Shown here one piece after another: positions 1-9,208 of a DNA stretch of 31,766 nucleotides. This DNA comes from DASSHC01 sp035693105 (GTDB taxonomy: Bacteria > Chloroflexota > Chloroflexia > Thermomicrobiales > Thermomicrobiaceae), in assembly GCA_035693105.1 (NCBI GenBank), contig DASSHC010000010.1, forward strand, positions 1-31,766, read 5' to 3'. Each line of letters begins with the position of its first letter. The first letter of the stretch is position 1. The position numbers and the translations under genes were made by a program. The notes beneath the pieces were generated by a model. The model searched no databases. It had not been told where the DNA came from and saw nothing but the letters and a program-made list of their open reading frames with translations.

Positions 1-19
1 TCCGCATCCGGCGACGCGC

Positions 20-51
20 CGTCATCGCGCCGGCAGCCCGGCGCGATGACG
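20..51. repeat. Perfect 14-bp hairpin near the window edge
   Basis: Positions 20-33 (CGTCATCGCGCCGG) are exactly complementary to 38-51, with a four-base loop CAGC. No T-run follows on either strand, so it is not a standard intrinsic terminator. An open frame runs through it from the window edge to a TAG at 94-96, reading a Ser/Pro/Gly-rich tail, which could be the end of a gene that begins outside the window. I cannot tell a coding tail from an intergenic repeat. Apart from this and the SD-like site at 151-160, I see nothing else in 1-247. Confidence 0.55.
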
Positions 52-150
52 CCTCCGGCGCCTTCAACCTCCGGCGGCGGCGCATCCTCTGACTAGGGCC
101 ACGTTCACAACCACCGACCGAACTGGGATACGCATCTCGTCGTTCTGCTC

Positions 151-164
151 GGAGGTGATCAATG
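151..164 (+). promoter_or_regulatory. Orphan, near-ideal ribosome binding site with ATG
   Basis: GGAGGTGATC (151-160) matches the anti-Shine-Dalgarno end of 16S rRNA over ten bases and sits six bases before an ATG at 162. The frame stays open to 521 but runs antisense through the last 274 bases of typA, and its predicted peptide is Arg/Ser-rich with no family resemblance. Either this is a remnant of the start of a lost gene, or a chance match. I do not call a gene here. Confidence 0.35.
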
Positions 165-247
165 AGCGCCGCTGTAACGAGCAATGCCCGGCAACGGGGA
201 TTGGCGCGAGAAGGGCTAGTTGCGAAGGGCGGCGCGGCGAACCATCG

Positions 248-2071
<1,824 letters not shown>

Positions 2072-2399
2072 GGTTCCCGGATCCCCCGTAGTTCAACGAT
2101 AGCCGCCGTAAAGGCAACTATCTATTCTACCACGTCGGCGTGGCGAAGCGGAGGCGCGGCGGCGCTCGGGTCTGAGGAGATCGGTCCATCGTGGCACATC
2201 GCCTGCGTCACCCCGTTATGTCGCACCGCTCCGAGGCGGGCGACGCGATCACGAGAGCGCCTCGCCCCATCGCCCAGCCCTGAACAGCAGGTTCGGGGAG
2301 CGTCATTCCGGGCGGGATGGGGCATCGAACAGGCTAACCCGTTCTTGCCGCGTTCTGGGAAGGCCCCTGAGGCGCTCACATCTCTGTAAGGAGGTAGCG
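2072..2399. promoter_or_regulatory. Divergent intergenic region of typA and the membrane-protein gene
   Basis: About 330 bases without a supported gene, shared by two divergent genes. On the minus strand a -10-like TAGAAT lies at 2129-2124, about 53 bases before the typA start, but I see no convincing -35 box. On the plus strand a strong SD (AAGGAGG) ends about five bases before the ATG at 2400. No clear operator or riboswitch is visible. Open frames reading through it are shadows of typA. Confidence 0.35.
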
Positions 2400-3095
2400 A
2401 TGGCAGAAATACCTGACGAGCGGCGCGTGGAGCAGCCCGAGCGCGTCACCGGCGAGGCGCCCGTGCTGCGGGAGCCGGTCACCGAGACCGTCACCGGCGT
2501 GCCGACGACCGCGCCCGTGCTGCTGCGAGACCGGGTGCGCTGGGGACCGATCCTGGCGGGCATCCTGACCTCGTTCGCCGTCATGCTGATCCTGACCTTA
2601 CTTGGTTTCGCCATCGGTGTCTCGGTCTATAACGACAACACCGCCAACCCGGTGTTGGACATCTCCAAGAGCGCCGCGCTCTGGAGCGCCGGCAGCGCCC
2701 TGATCGCCTTCTTCGTGGGCGGTTGGCTGGCTGCCAAGACGGCCGCGGTGGCCGGTGACGGCGCCGCGCTGGCCAATGGCTTCGTCGTCGGAGCCGCCGG
2801 CCTCTTCTTCCTGGCGTTCCTGACGACCGTGGCGGGGCTGGGCGGCTTGCTCGGCGCGGCCGGGGTCTACCTCAGCAACGTGGCGAATCTGGGCAACGTG
2901 GCCAACAATGTCTCAACCTCGGATATCTTCAACGCGGCCACCAGCAGCGCCTGGATCGCCTTCCTGGTTGTGCTGCTGATCCCGATCGCCTCGGCGCTCG
3001 GTGGCTGGGCCGGCAACAACTCGCGCGCCGACATCATCGCGCGCGTGCCGACCAACGCTCCGGCGAGCCGCATGCGCGGCCGGGATATCGCGTAA
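2400..3095 (+). CDS. Small integral membrane protein of unknown function
   Basis: A 231-residue protein with a hydrophilic N-terminal tail (about residues 1-45, rich in Glu, Pro, Thr and Val) followed by four predicted membrane segments: about 48-77, 90-113, 123-160 (long, Gly/Ala-rich, perhaps two helices) and 182-202, then a short basic C-terminus. The start is fixed by the SD AAGGAGG just upstream. I do not recognise a named family; the Gly/Ala-rich helices resemble small stress-associated membrane proteins found in many high-GC bacteria, but that is only an impression. It is monocistronic: typA is divergent and the next gene is convergent, with a hairpin terminator between. Confidence 0.85.
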   Translation: MAEIPDERRVEQPERVTGEAPVLREPVTETVTGVPTTAPVLLRDRVRWGPILAGILTSFAVMLILTLLGFAIGVSVYNDNTANPVLDISKSAALWSAGSALIAFFVGGWLAAKTAAVAGDGAALANGFVVGAAGLFFLAFLTTVAGLGGLLGAAGVYLSNVANLGNVANNVSTSDIFNAATSSAWIAFLVVLLIPIASALGGWAGNNSRADIIARVPTNAPASRMRGRDIA

Positions 3096-3102
3096 CCCGA
3101 GC

Positions 3103-3173
3103 GGCTCGTCCCCAGCGAGCCAGCACCCCGCTTCTCGCTCCCTACCCGGGAGCGGGGGCGGGTTTCGCCTTTT
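3103..3173. terminator. Hairpins between convergent genes, likely terminator
   Basis: Two stem-loops lie in the 83 bases between the plus-strand membrane-protein gene and the convergent monooxygenase. The first pairs GGCTCG (3103-3108) with CGAGCC (3116-3121). The second pairs CGCTCCC (3136-3142) with GGGAGCG (3148-3154), followed by a G-rich stretch and CCTTTTC. The T-run is short (four), so termination on the plus strand is plausible but not textbook. Confidence 0.55.
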
Positions 3174-3178
3174 CGGCG

Positions 3179-4291
3179 TCAGCTTGTCAGGCCGGCGAGT
3201 CGCTGGATGGCGGCGATCGCCTCGGTCACCAACTCGGCGACGATCTCGGCGGCGGGCTGGATGGCGCTGAGCGCGCGCACGCCCTGGCCCGCCCAGAGCG
3301 GGAAGAGCTCGTTCAGGCCGGCCTGCTGGGCGGCGCGGAAGATGTCGCCAGCGGCCAGACCCTGCACGAGGTACGGAAGCGGCTCCGTGCCGCTCTGGGC
3401 GAACTCCTCGGAGAAGCGGTTGCGCAGGCTGCGCGCCGGGCGGCCGCTGAAGGCGCGGGTGACCGCGGTATCGGTCTCCACCGCCGCCAGCAGCCGCTGC
3501 TGGTGGGCGGGCGCGGTGCCGGCCTCGCGCGCCAGCAGGAAGCGGGTGCCGAGCTGGGCCCCGCTCGCGCCCCGCGCGAGCGCCGCCGCCACGCCGCGGC
3601 CATCGACGATGCCGCCCGCCGCGACCACCGGCACGTCGACGGCATCCACCACCTGCGGCGTCAGCGCCAGGGTGCCGACCAGCGGCACCTCGCCGCCCGG
3701 CCCGACCACGAAGCTGGAGCGGTGGCCGCCCGCCTCGGCGCCCTGCGCCACCACCACGTCGGCCCCGCCGGCCACGACGCGCGCCGCCTCATCGACCGAT
3801 GCGACCATCGCCACCACGCGTGCCCCCGAGTTGTGCGCCTCGCCCGCCCAGGGCGCCGGGTCACCCAACCCCGAGCTGAGCACCGGCACGCGCTCCTCCA
3901 GCGTCAGATCGATGGCGGCGTCGAGCTGCGACGGCGGCAGGCTCAACTCGACGCCGCCGGGCGGCAGGCCCAACTCCGCGCGGAAGCGGTCGAGCACCTG
4001 CTGCACCAGCGCCACGTCCTCGGGACTGGCCTCGCTGTCCGGCCCCGCCAGCAGGAAGTTCACCCCGAAGGGGCGATCGGTCAGCGCGCGGATGGCGCGG
4101 ATCGCGTCGCGGAGCCGGTCGAGCGGCATGCGCGAGGCCCCGAGCATCCCCAGGCCGCCGGCGTTGGAGACCGCGGCCACCAGCTCGGGTGTGGTCGGTC
4201 CGCCGGCCATCGGCGCCTGGATGATCGGGTAGCGGATGCCGAGCAGATCGCAGAGCGGGGTGTGCAGCCGGGGCGCCTGGTCGTCGTGCAT
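3179..4291 (-). CDS. Nitronate monooxygenase family FMN enzyme
   Basis: FMN-dependent TIM-barrel oxygenase of the 2-nitropropane dioxygenase / nitronate monooxygenase family, which oxidises alkyl nitronates such as propionate-3-nitronate; cytoplasmic detoxification is the usual role. The N-terminal motif PIIQAPMAGG and the following SNAGGLGMLG are the family hallmarks, and the phosphate-binding loop region (VAAGGIVDGRGVAAALARGA, ARGASGAQLGTRFL) and QGAEAGGHR are present. From the ATG at 4291 the protein has 370 residues, normal for class I enzymes. This start is preferred over an upstream one at 4354 because it has GAGGAG about eight bases upstream and starts just before the conserved core. 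Substrate is not deducible; related FabK-type enoyl reductases share the fold. Confidence 0.9.
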   Translation of the reverse strand: MHDDQAPRLHTPLCDLLGIRYPIIQAPMAGGPTTPELVAAVSNAGGLGMLGASRMPLDRLRDAIRAIRALTDRPFGVNFLLAGPDSEASPEDVALVQQVLDRFRAELGLPPGGVELSLPPSQLDAAIDLTLEERVPVLSSGLGDPAPWAGEAHNSGARVVAMVASVDEAARVVAGGADVVVAQGAEAGGHRSSFVVGPGGEVPLVGTLALTPQVVDAVDVPVVAAGGIVDGRGVAAALARGASGAQLGTRFLLAREAGTAPAHQQRLLAAVETDTAVTRAFSGRPARSLRNRFSEEFAQSGTEPLPYLVQGLAAGDIFRAAQQAGLNELFPLWAGQGVRALSAIQPAAEIVAELVTEAIAAIQRLAGLTS

Positions 4292-4381
4292 CGCCGGTCT
4301 CCTCACCGAAGTGCCGTGCGCTGGAACGCGCGCATGCCGCCGACTCTCCGGCATCCCGGCGCGGCTGTCAACGCGGCGCCT

Positions 4382-5938
4382 CTATGGCGAGGCGGAGGCA
4401 GGCGTGGGGAGCGGGGCGTCCTCGCCCAGGGTGACGACCACGTCGTAGCTCTTCCCCCCGCCGGGGTCGCCCTGGCGCACGATCGCGCCGGGCAGCCCGA
4501 GGAGCGCGGCGATGCGCCGCGCGGTGGCCGGGTTGCCGCTGTAGTCCACGATCTGCGACTTCGGGTGGCTCCCCGGCTCGTCGGCCTGGGTGGCGGTGAC
4601 GTCGCCGAAGCCCGCGCTCTGGAGAATCGCCGCCGAGTTGGCCGCCAGATGATTGACGCTGGTGGCGTTCTGCACCGCGACCGCCGCGCCGTAATCGGGC
4701 GTCTGGGTCGGCGCGGGCGTGGGGGGTGTGTTGGTCGCGGCCGCCCCCTCCGTGCCCATCATCTGGTGGAGCGTGCCCTGGATCTGCTGCCAGTCGGGGA
4801 TCAGGTAGTACCCCGCGTCGGTCCACTGCTCGCCGACGTCGGGCAGCAGGCTGTACGAGGTGATGTTCCCGCCCTTGATCTCGCTGGCCAGTCTGGCGAG
4901 CGAGAGCGCGTCGGAGACCGGCATGCTGGTGTGGAAGGTGTCGCCCAGGTTCGAGAGGAGCTGCGGCGCCTTGGTGATCAGGTTGAGCGAGATGGCCTGG
5001 GCGCGCAGCGCCTTGAGCACCTGCTGCTGGCGGTCGCCGCGGGCGAAGTCGTTGTCGTCGTGGCGCGTGCGGGCGTAGCGCAGCGCGGTCTGGCCGTTCA
5101 TATGCTGCACGCCGCTGTGGAAGAGGACGCGGGTGTAGTTGTAGTTCTCGGCCGGGTACTCGTCGTCCTTAATCGGCGTCGCCACGTCGAGCGTGACCCC
5201 GCCCAGCGTATCGACGATCTTCTGGAAGCCGGTGAAATCGACGGTGGCGACGTAGTCGATCGGGATCTGGAAGTTGTACTCGACCGTGGCGCGGGCGAGT
5301 TGCGCGCCGCCGATGCTGCCGGCCTCGCCGTTGGGGTAGGCGGCGTTGATCTTGTCGTCGCCGACGCCGGGGATCGACACCAGCAGGTCGCGCGGGATCG
5401 AGAGCATGCCGACCGTCTTGGCCGCCGGGTCGATGCTGACCACGATCATGGTGTCGGAGCGGGCCGGCTCGCCGTCGTGGCGATCGTCGACGCCGAGCAG
5501 GAGGAGGTTGACCCGGCCGCTCTTGCTCCACTCGGGGATGCCGGCGGAGGCGGCGGTGGCCTGGGGATCGATCTCCGGCGTGCCCTGCGCGTTGACCCGC
5601 ACCACCGGGTGGGGCTGGCGCGGCAGCGAGAAGATCTTGCTGGCGGCCTGCTGCGCGCGCAGCGCCACCACTCCGAGATAGACGGCGACGACCAGGCAGG
5701 CCGCCAGCGGCACGCCGAGCAGCAGCAGGCGCCGGGGCGAGGGCCACCGGCCCCGCCTGGCGGGCCGCGGCGTCTTGTCAAGCTGGCGCGACCGGCTCGG
5801 CTCGAACGCCGCCGGGGCCGGTGGCCGCCCGGGTTCGGGCCGGGCGCCGGCTCGGGCGCGACGCAGGTCATCGGGGGTCAGGCGGGAGCCGCGCACGTAG
5901 CGCGCGCTGGATTTCAAGCGTCGAGGCTGCCGGTGCAT
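4382..5938 (-). CDS. LCP-family (LytR-CpsA-Psr) cell-wall polymer ligase
   Basis: Membrane-anchored phosphotransferase that in monoderm bacteria moves lipid-linked anionic polymers onto peptidoglycan. From the ATG at 5938 (AGGA nine bases upstream; chosen over an in-frame start at 6109) it has 518 residues: a basic, Pro-rich cytoplasmic tail (1-68), one membrane helix (70-93), the LCP catalytic domain (about 143-310), and a C-terminal LytR_C domain (about 430-505), then a short Ala/Pro/Ser tail. Core signatures seen: NLLLLGVDDR, RSDTMIVV, SIPRDLLV, GDDKINAAY, NGQTALRYARTRH and GDRQQQVLKAL, carrying the Arg and Asp residues that bind the polyprenyl pyrophosphate head group and metal. Its partners could be the TagO-like and TagA-like genes elsewhere in this window. 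Transcribed alone, divergent from dcd. Confidence 0.93.
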   Translation of the reverse strand: MHRQPRRLKSSARYVRGSRLTPDDLRRARAGARPEPGRPPAPAAFEPSRSRQLDKTPRPARRGRWPSPRRLLLLGVPLAACLVVAVYLGVVALRAQQAASKIFSLPRQPHPVVRVNAQGTPEIDPQATAASAGIPEWSKSGRVNLLLLGVDDRHDGEPARSDTMIVVSIDPAAKTVGMLSIPRDLLVSIPGVGDDKINAAYPNGEAGSIGGAQLARATVEYNFQIPIDYVATVDFTGFQKIVDTLGGVTLDVATPIKDDEYPAENYNYTRVLFHSGVQHMNGQTALRYARTRHDDNDFARGDRQQQVLKALRAQAISLNLITKAPQLLSNLGDTFHTSMPVSDALSLARLASEIKGGNITSYSLLPDVGEQWTDAGYYLIPDWQQIQGTLHQMMGTEGAAATNTPPTPAPTQTPDYGAAVAVQNATSVNHLAANSAAILQSAGFGDVTATQADEPGSHPKSQIVDYSGNPATARRIAALLGLPGAIVRQGDPGGGKSYDVVVTLGEDAPLPTPASASP

Positions 5939-6034
5939 ACGCTCGTTCCTACTGGCTCTGGCTGACTGATCCGCGCCGGCGACCCCCTGGCGGCGCTTGC
6001 GGCCGCTGCCCTCACACATCAGGCACGAGGCGGG

Positions 6035-6040
6035 ATTATA
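6035..6040 (-). promoter_or_regulatory. Consensus -10 box upstream of the LCP gene
   Basis: The minus strand reads TATAAT at 6040-6035, about 97 bases before the LCP start codon. No good -35 hexamer is visible at 16-19 bases upstream, so this is a perfect -10 match with weak support otherwise. Confidence 0.35.
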
Positions 6041-6113
6041 GCACCGGCGGTTTTGCCTGCCCGTGCCGCCTTGACGCCGGACCGGGCAGTTCGCATACTG
6101 CACGTACACGCGA

Positions 6114-6180
6114 CGTGCTGTTCCCGCCGGTCACAACGGACAACGGACAACGCACGAGCAGGGTGGGCGCGAACAGCACG
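6114..6180. promoter_or_regulatory. 15-bp inverted repeat enclosing heptamer direct repeats, between LCP gene and dcd
   Basis: CGTGCTGTTCCCGCC (6114-6128) is complementary to 6166-6180 at 14 of 15 positions. The 37 bases between the arms contain ACAACGG repeated almost three times (6133-6152). The element lies 42 bases before the dcd start and upstream of the -10-like box for the divergent LCP gene, so it could be an operator for either, a leader hairpin of dcd, or a chance arrangement. Confidence 0.45.
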
Positions 6181-6222
6181 CCCGGGCGAGTGACGGGCGC
6201 ATGGATGCATGGGAGAGAGGCG

Positions 6223-6816
6223 ATGATCCTGGCAGACCGCGAGATTCTGCGGGCGCTGGAGGCGGGGCGGATTACGATCAGCCCGGCGCCCGAGCTTGAG
6301 ACGCAGCTCGGCTCCTGCTCGATCGATTTCCGCCTGGGGCACACCTTCATGGTCTTCGAGCACGCGCGCTTCTCCCACATCGACCCGCGCCAGCCGCAGT
6401 CGATCGGCGAGGCGATGCGCACTATCGAGGTGCCGGAGGGCGAGGCGTTCATCATGCAGGCGGGCGACTTCGCCCTCGCCTCGACGATGGAGTCGCTGGA
6501 GCTGCCCGACGACTTGCTCGGGCGGCTGGAGGGGCGCAGCAGCATCGCCCGGCTCGGCATCACGGTCCACAGCACGGCCGCCGTCTTCGAGCCGGGCTGG
6601 GTGGGCACGGCCACCATGGAGCTGTCGAACCTGGGCCGCATGGCGGTGGCGCTCTACCCCGGCATGCGCATCTGCTCCTTCACCTTCGAGCAGCTGACCT
6701 CGCCGGTGCTGGTGCCCTACCGGGCCAAGCAGGGCAACAAGTACGCCGGCCAGATCGAGCCGCGCGCCAGCGGGCTGGCCGAGGAACTGCGCCGGGGGGA
6801 GCGCGAGGAGGGGTAA
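6223..6816 (+). CDS. dcd: dCTP deaminase
   Basis: Deaminates dCTP to dUTP (or directly to dUMP in bifunctional homologues) to supply dTMP synthesis; cytoplasmic homotrimer of the dUTPase superfamily. The 197 residues include SCSIDFRLG (31-39), the active-site loop RSSIARLGI (105-113), HSTAAVFEPGW (116-126) and TMELSN (131-136), where Glu133 is in the place of the general base. The ATG at 6223 follows GGGAGAGAGG and begins at the usual point of the family, MILADREI; longer frames upstream have no family match. I cannot tell monofunctional from bifunctional type from sequence alone. Not obviously co-transcribed with the nucleotidyltransferase 67 bases downstream. Confidence 0.96.
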   Translation: MILADREILRALEAGRITISPAPELETQLGSCSIDFRLGHTFMVFEHARFSHIDPRQPQSIGEAMRTIEVPEGEAFIMQAGDFALASTMESLELPDDLLGRLEGRSSIARLGITVHSTAAVFEPGWVGTATMELSNLGRMAVALYPGMRICSFTFEQLTSPVLVPYRAKQGNKYAGQIEPRASGLAEELRRGEREEG

Positions 6817-6838
6817 GGGCGGCGCGAGCGCGGGACTG

Positions 6839-6844
6839 TATACT
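6839..6844 (+). promoter_or_regulatory. -10-like TATACT upstream of the nucleotidyltransferase gene
   Basis: TATACT at 6839-6844 lies 39 bases before the ATG at 6884 in the short gap after dcd. No convincing -35 box is present. The same hexamer occurs upstream of the Phd/RelE-type pair (8607) and the giant surface-protein gene (14413), which makes it a reasonable promoter candidate. Confidence 0.3.
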
Positions 6845-6883
6845 GAAACAGATAGGTTGCCCGCAGCGAAGGTAGGCCGCGCC

Positions 6884-7255
6884 ATGACGACCGAACAGCT
6901 CGAAGAGCGCATTCGCGGCACGCTGCGCCAGCTCAGCACGGCCCTGGTGGCGGATCTGGCGTGCGTGCTGGAGCGGCTGGTGGCCGCGCTCGGCCCCGAG
7001 CGCATCCACGTCTTCGGCTCCCAGGCGCGCGGCGAGGCGACCGCCGACAGCGACATCGACCTCTTGCTTGTTGTTCCCAAAGCAACTGAGCCTGGCTATC
7101 GATTGGATCAGGCCGCGTATTGTGCGGCGGGTTCTCACTCCTTGCGGCTCGATATTCTCGTGATGCCGCAAGAGGAGTTTGAATGGCGTACTCGGGCCTT
7201 GTCCTCCCTGCCCGCGACCGTGCTGCGTGAAGGGCATCTGCTGTATGCAGCCTGA
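6884..7255 (+). CDS. MNT-type minimal nucleotidyltransferase
   Basis: Small DNA polymerase beta-like nucleotidyltransferase of 123 residues. The active site is complete: GS at 45-46 in VFGSQARGE, the metal-binding pair Asp57 and Asp59 in SDIDLLL, and a third Asp90 in LRLDILVM. Proteins of this class are normally encoded directly before a HEPN protein; in characterised pairs the nucleotidyltransferase is the antitoxin, AMPylating the HEPN RNase toxin. Here the next frame begins with an ATG at 7245 overlapping the end of this gene, in the usual arrangement, but it is a 34-codon stub. The ATG at 6884 is chosen over a TTG at 6857. If the partner is lost the gene may be a relic, though its own frame and active site are intact. 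Confidence 0.88.
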   Translation: MTTEQLEERIRGTLRQLSTALVADLACVLERLVAALGPERIHVFGSQARGEATADSDIDLLLVVPKATEPGYRLDQAAYCAAGSHSLRLDILVMPQEEFEWRTRALSSLPATVLREGHLLYAA

Positions 7256-7349
7256 GGCGCTAGAGGAAGCGCGCGGGTGGGTGGTGGAGCGGCGGTGGAA
7301 CCGGAGGCGTTGTGCCTGGCGTCGCGCGGGACTAAAGTCGCCGCGCTAA
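7245..7349 (+). pseudogene. Stub of a probable HEPN partner gene
   Basis: The ATG at 7245 overlaps the last codons of the nucleotidyltransferase in another frame, typical of MNT-HEPN pairs. The first twelve residues (MQPEALEEARGW) resemble the beginning of HEPN proteins, which start with a short helix rich in Glu, Ala and Arg. After that the frame runs into an inverted-repeat element beginning at 7320 and stops at TAA 7347-7349. No HEPN motif (RxxxxH) exists here or in 7581-7691. The HEPN identity is inferred from position and a very short stretch, so it is tentative. Confidence 0.45.
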
Positions 7350-7580
7350 GTCCACGAAGCCCACTGAAGGGGCTGAGTATTGGCTTGGCGATGGCGTAGC
7401 GATTGGTGCCATCTTGGTCATTGGCCATCGGGATGCGCCCAACGCTCGGCATGCCACTAACCCCACCCGCTCTGCCGGCTGACATGGATTTCGGCATCCG
7501 TCTGCCCTACGACAGAGCAAACCTCAGCCCCTTCAGTGGGCTTCGTAGATTCAGCGCGGCGACTTTAGTCCCGCGCGACG
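7320..7580. repeat. 261-bp element with 58-bp terminal inverted repeats (MITE/REP-like)
   Basis: Arms 7320-7377 and 7523-7580 are complementary at 55 of 58 positions. Each arm contains two smaller palindromes: GACTAAAGTC, and AGCCC-ACTGAAGG-GGCT, which can fold on its own. The 145-base centre has no credible gene. There is no transposase in the window and no clear target-site duplication. Such hairpin-rich non-coding elements are usually mobilised in trans or spread as REP-like sequences. It occupies most of the gap 7256-7691 and coincides with loss of the putative HEPN gene. The rest of that gap (7581-7691) holds nothing I can identify beyond a partial echo, GGGACTACGCC, near 7598. Confidence 0.8.
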
Positions 7581-7691
7581 AGCGCGACCAGGCGCCGGGA
7601 CTACGCCGATTGCCCACCAACCCCGCGCCACGTGTCACCCAGGCTCCGCGGAAGGGGAAGCCGTTGTTTCGTCCTTATCGCCAATCTCAGA

Positions 7692-8504
7692 TCACAACGC
7701 CAGAAAGCGCTCGGCCAGCGCCAGCGTCATCGGCTCGCCGGGGCAGTGGGCACGGTGCCACTTGAGGAAGTCGCGGAAGACCGGGCGGGCCCGGCGGAAT
7801 TCCTCCACGATGAGGTAGCCTACCGCGCCGCACTCGGCCACGAAGCCCTGACGCTCGAACTCGGCGAAGAGGGGTGAAGAATCGTAGGCCACCCGGCGAA
7901 AGGTCGGCTGCCAGGCGCCGTCGATGGCATCGAGCAGCAGGTAGCGGGCGTCGAGCACGCCGTCGAGCGGCAGACCGACCGAGCCGGGGTTGAGGATGCG
8001 CCGGTTACCGACGCGGCGATCGAGCGCGATGTGGGTGTGGGCGGCGATGACCAGCTCTTCCTCGATGCCGCTGAGGTATCGGCGGATCTCATCATCGGCG
8101 GTCCAGGGGAAGATGCCGTCGAAGGGGTTGCCGGGGAGGCCGTGGAGCACCCGAACCGGCGGAGCCTCGGGGTAGCGCAGGCTGAGCGTGTCGGGCCAGG
8201 CGGCGAGGCGGCGCCGCCAACCCGGCTCGAGCTGGCGCGCCAGCCAGGCGAGCGAGGGTGCGCCGCGTCCCCACTCGGGGGAGCGTGCGGTGCCGTAGTC
8301 GAGCAGGAAATACTCGTGGTTGCCGCGCAACGGCACGCTGCCGCTGCGGGAGAGCGTCTCGAGCACGGCGGCCGAGAACGGGCCCCAGTTGATCGCATCC
8401 CCGGCCATGACGATCTGATCGACTGCACGCCCGGCGAGGTCCGCCAGGACCGCCTCCAGCGCCGGCAGGTTGCCGTGGATATCCGCCAGAATCGCCAGGC
8501 GCAT
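7692..8504 (-). CDS. Calcineurin-like metallophosphoesterase (YfcE/MJ0936-like)
   Basis: Predicted cytoplasmic dimetal phosphodiesterase of 270 residues. Metal-binding motifs are in order: LADIHGN (Asp8, His10), AGDAINWGP (the GD motif), RGNHE (usually GNHD/E) and AAHTHIAL, followed by NPGSVGLP, typical of the YfcE-like subgroup. The ATG at 8504 has AAAGGAG about eleven bases upstream and begins exactly at the first beta strand; an upstream in-frame start at 8573 lacks these. Physiological substrate unknown for this subgroup. It is a single gene, divergent from the toxin-antitoxin pair. Confidence 0.9.
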   Translation of the reverse strand: MRLAILADIHGNLPALEAVLADLAGRAVDQIVMAGDAINWGPFSAAVLETLSRSGSVPLRGNHEYFLLDYGTARSPEWGRGAPSLAWLARQLEPGWRRRLAAWPDTLSLRYPEAPPVRVLHGLPGNPFDGIFPWTADDEIRRYLSGIEEELVIAAHTHIALDRRVGNRRILNPGSVGLPLDGVLDARYLLLDAIDGAWQPTFRRVAYDSSPLFAEFERQGFVAECGAVGYLIVEEFRRARPVFRDFLKWHRAHCPGEPMTLALAERFLAL

Positions 8505-8606
8505 GGATGCGCGGCTCCTTTCCCGGGTGCGGTGGGACACCATCACGCTCGCGGGTAACGATGGTACCAGCACTGGATGCTCGCCGTGCCGCCCGGCGCC
8601 GATCGG

Positions 8607-8640
8607 TATACTCAGTCAGTCTCCCGTTGGGGTGGGAGAC
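8607..8640 (+). promoter_or_regulatory. -10-like box and palindrome upstream of the Phd/RelE-type pair
   Basis: TATACT (8607-8612) is followed by the inverted repeat GTCTCCC (8619-8625) / GGGAGAC (8634-8640) with an eight-base spacer, about 70 bases before the antitoxin start. Type II antitoxins commonly repress their own operon by binding a palindrome at the promoter, so this is the natural operator candidate. No good -35 box is visible. Confidence 0.4.
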
Positions 8641-8709
8641 GCCGTGACGCGGGCAAATGCGGTCCGCATGGCGGTGCTGGCGACAGAGAGTTGGCAATCA
8701 AGGGTGGAC

Positions 8710-8913
8710 ATGATCAAACCACGCTATGTCGTGGACGAGGCTGGCCAGCCCGTCGGCGTGTTGCTCGACATCGACGAGTATCGGATGCTGCTCGAAGAGC
8801 TCGAGGAACTTGCCGCCATACGCGCCTATGACGCCGCGAAGGATGCCGGCGAGGAAGCCATTCCATTCGAGCAGGCGGTCGAAGAGATCGAGCGCGGACA
8901 GAAGCCGGAGTGA
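8710..8913 (+). CDS. Phd/YefM-type antitoxin
   Basis: A 67-residue acidic protein beginning MIKPRYVVDEAG, then a DNA-binding-type N-terminal domain (GVLLDIDEYRMLLEELE) and a Glu-rich tail (IPFEQAVEEIE). This is the pattern of short Phd/YefM antitoxins paired with RelE/ParE toxins. It would neutralise the toxin by wrapping it with the C-terminal tail and repress the operon. The ATG at 8710 follows AAGGGTGG; an alternative in-frame ATG at 8668 would add 14 residues not seen in the family. The stop overlaps the toxin's GTG start as GTGA. The antitoxin itself is intact although the toxin is frameshifted. Confidence 0.85.
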   Translation: MIKPRYVVDEAGQPVGVLLDIDEYRMLLEELEELAAIRAYDAAKDAGEEAIPFEQAVEEIERGQKPE

Positions 8914-9165
8914 CGTACGATGTCGCCATTCTTCGTCGCGCCCAGCGCGAACTGTCTCAACTCTCTCCTCAGCCATATGCGGCCGTCCGCGACGCGATTC
9001 GCGCGCTTGCCCAGGAGCCACGGCCCCACGGAGCCAGGAAACTGACCGGCCGCGAGGGCTGGCGCATTCGAATTGGCGACTACCGTGTCATCTACGAAAT
9101 CTGATGATGCGCTGCGACGAGTAACTGTCATGCACGTTGGTCACCGGCGAGATGTCTATCGCTAA
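8910..9165 (+). pseudogene. RelE/ParE-type toxin, frameshifted near the C-terminus
   Basis: A GTG at 8910 overlaps the antitoxin stop. The frame reads a RelE-family protein (MTYDVAILRRAQRELSQL, then ARKLTGREGWRIRIGDYRVI) but stops at TGA 9102-9104 after 64 residues. Skipping one base restores the expected ending: from 9103 the next frame reads DDALRRVTVMHVGHRRDVYR and stops at TAA 9163-9165. The total would be about 84 residues, the normal RelE length. The lost part holds the His/Arg and Tyr (HRRDVY) used for mRNA cleavage in RelE/YoeB-type toxins, so the truncated product is probably inactive. A sequencing or assembly error is the main alternative. The context (ATC TGA) is not a known slippery site. 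Confidence 0.85.
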
Positions 9166-9208
9166 TTCATTGGGGTGATGTGGTTCGGGGAAGGAGTTCG
9201 CGGGACGC

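Noticed and set aside
9096..9107. Programmed +1 frameshifting in the RelE-type toxin.
   Set aside because: ATC TGA does not allow good re-pairing of the P-site tRNA in the +1 frame and is unlike the prfB site; mutation or sequence error is simpler.
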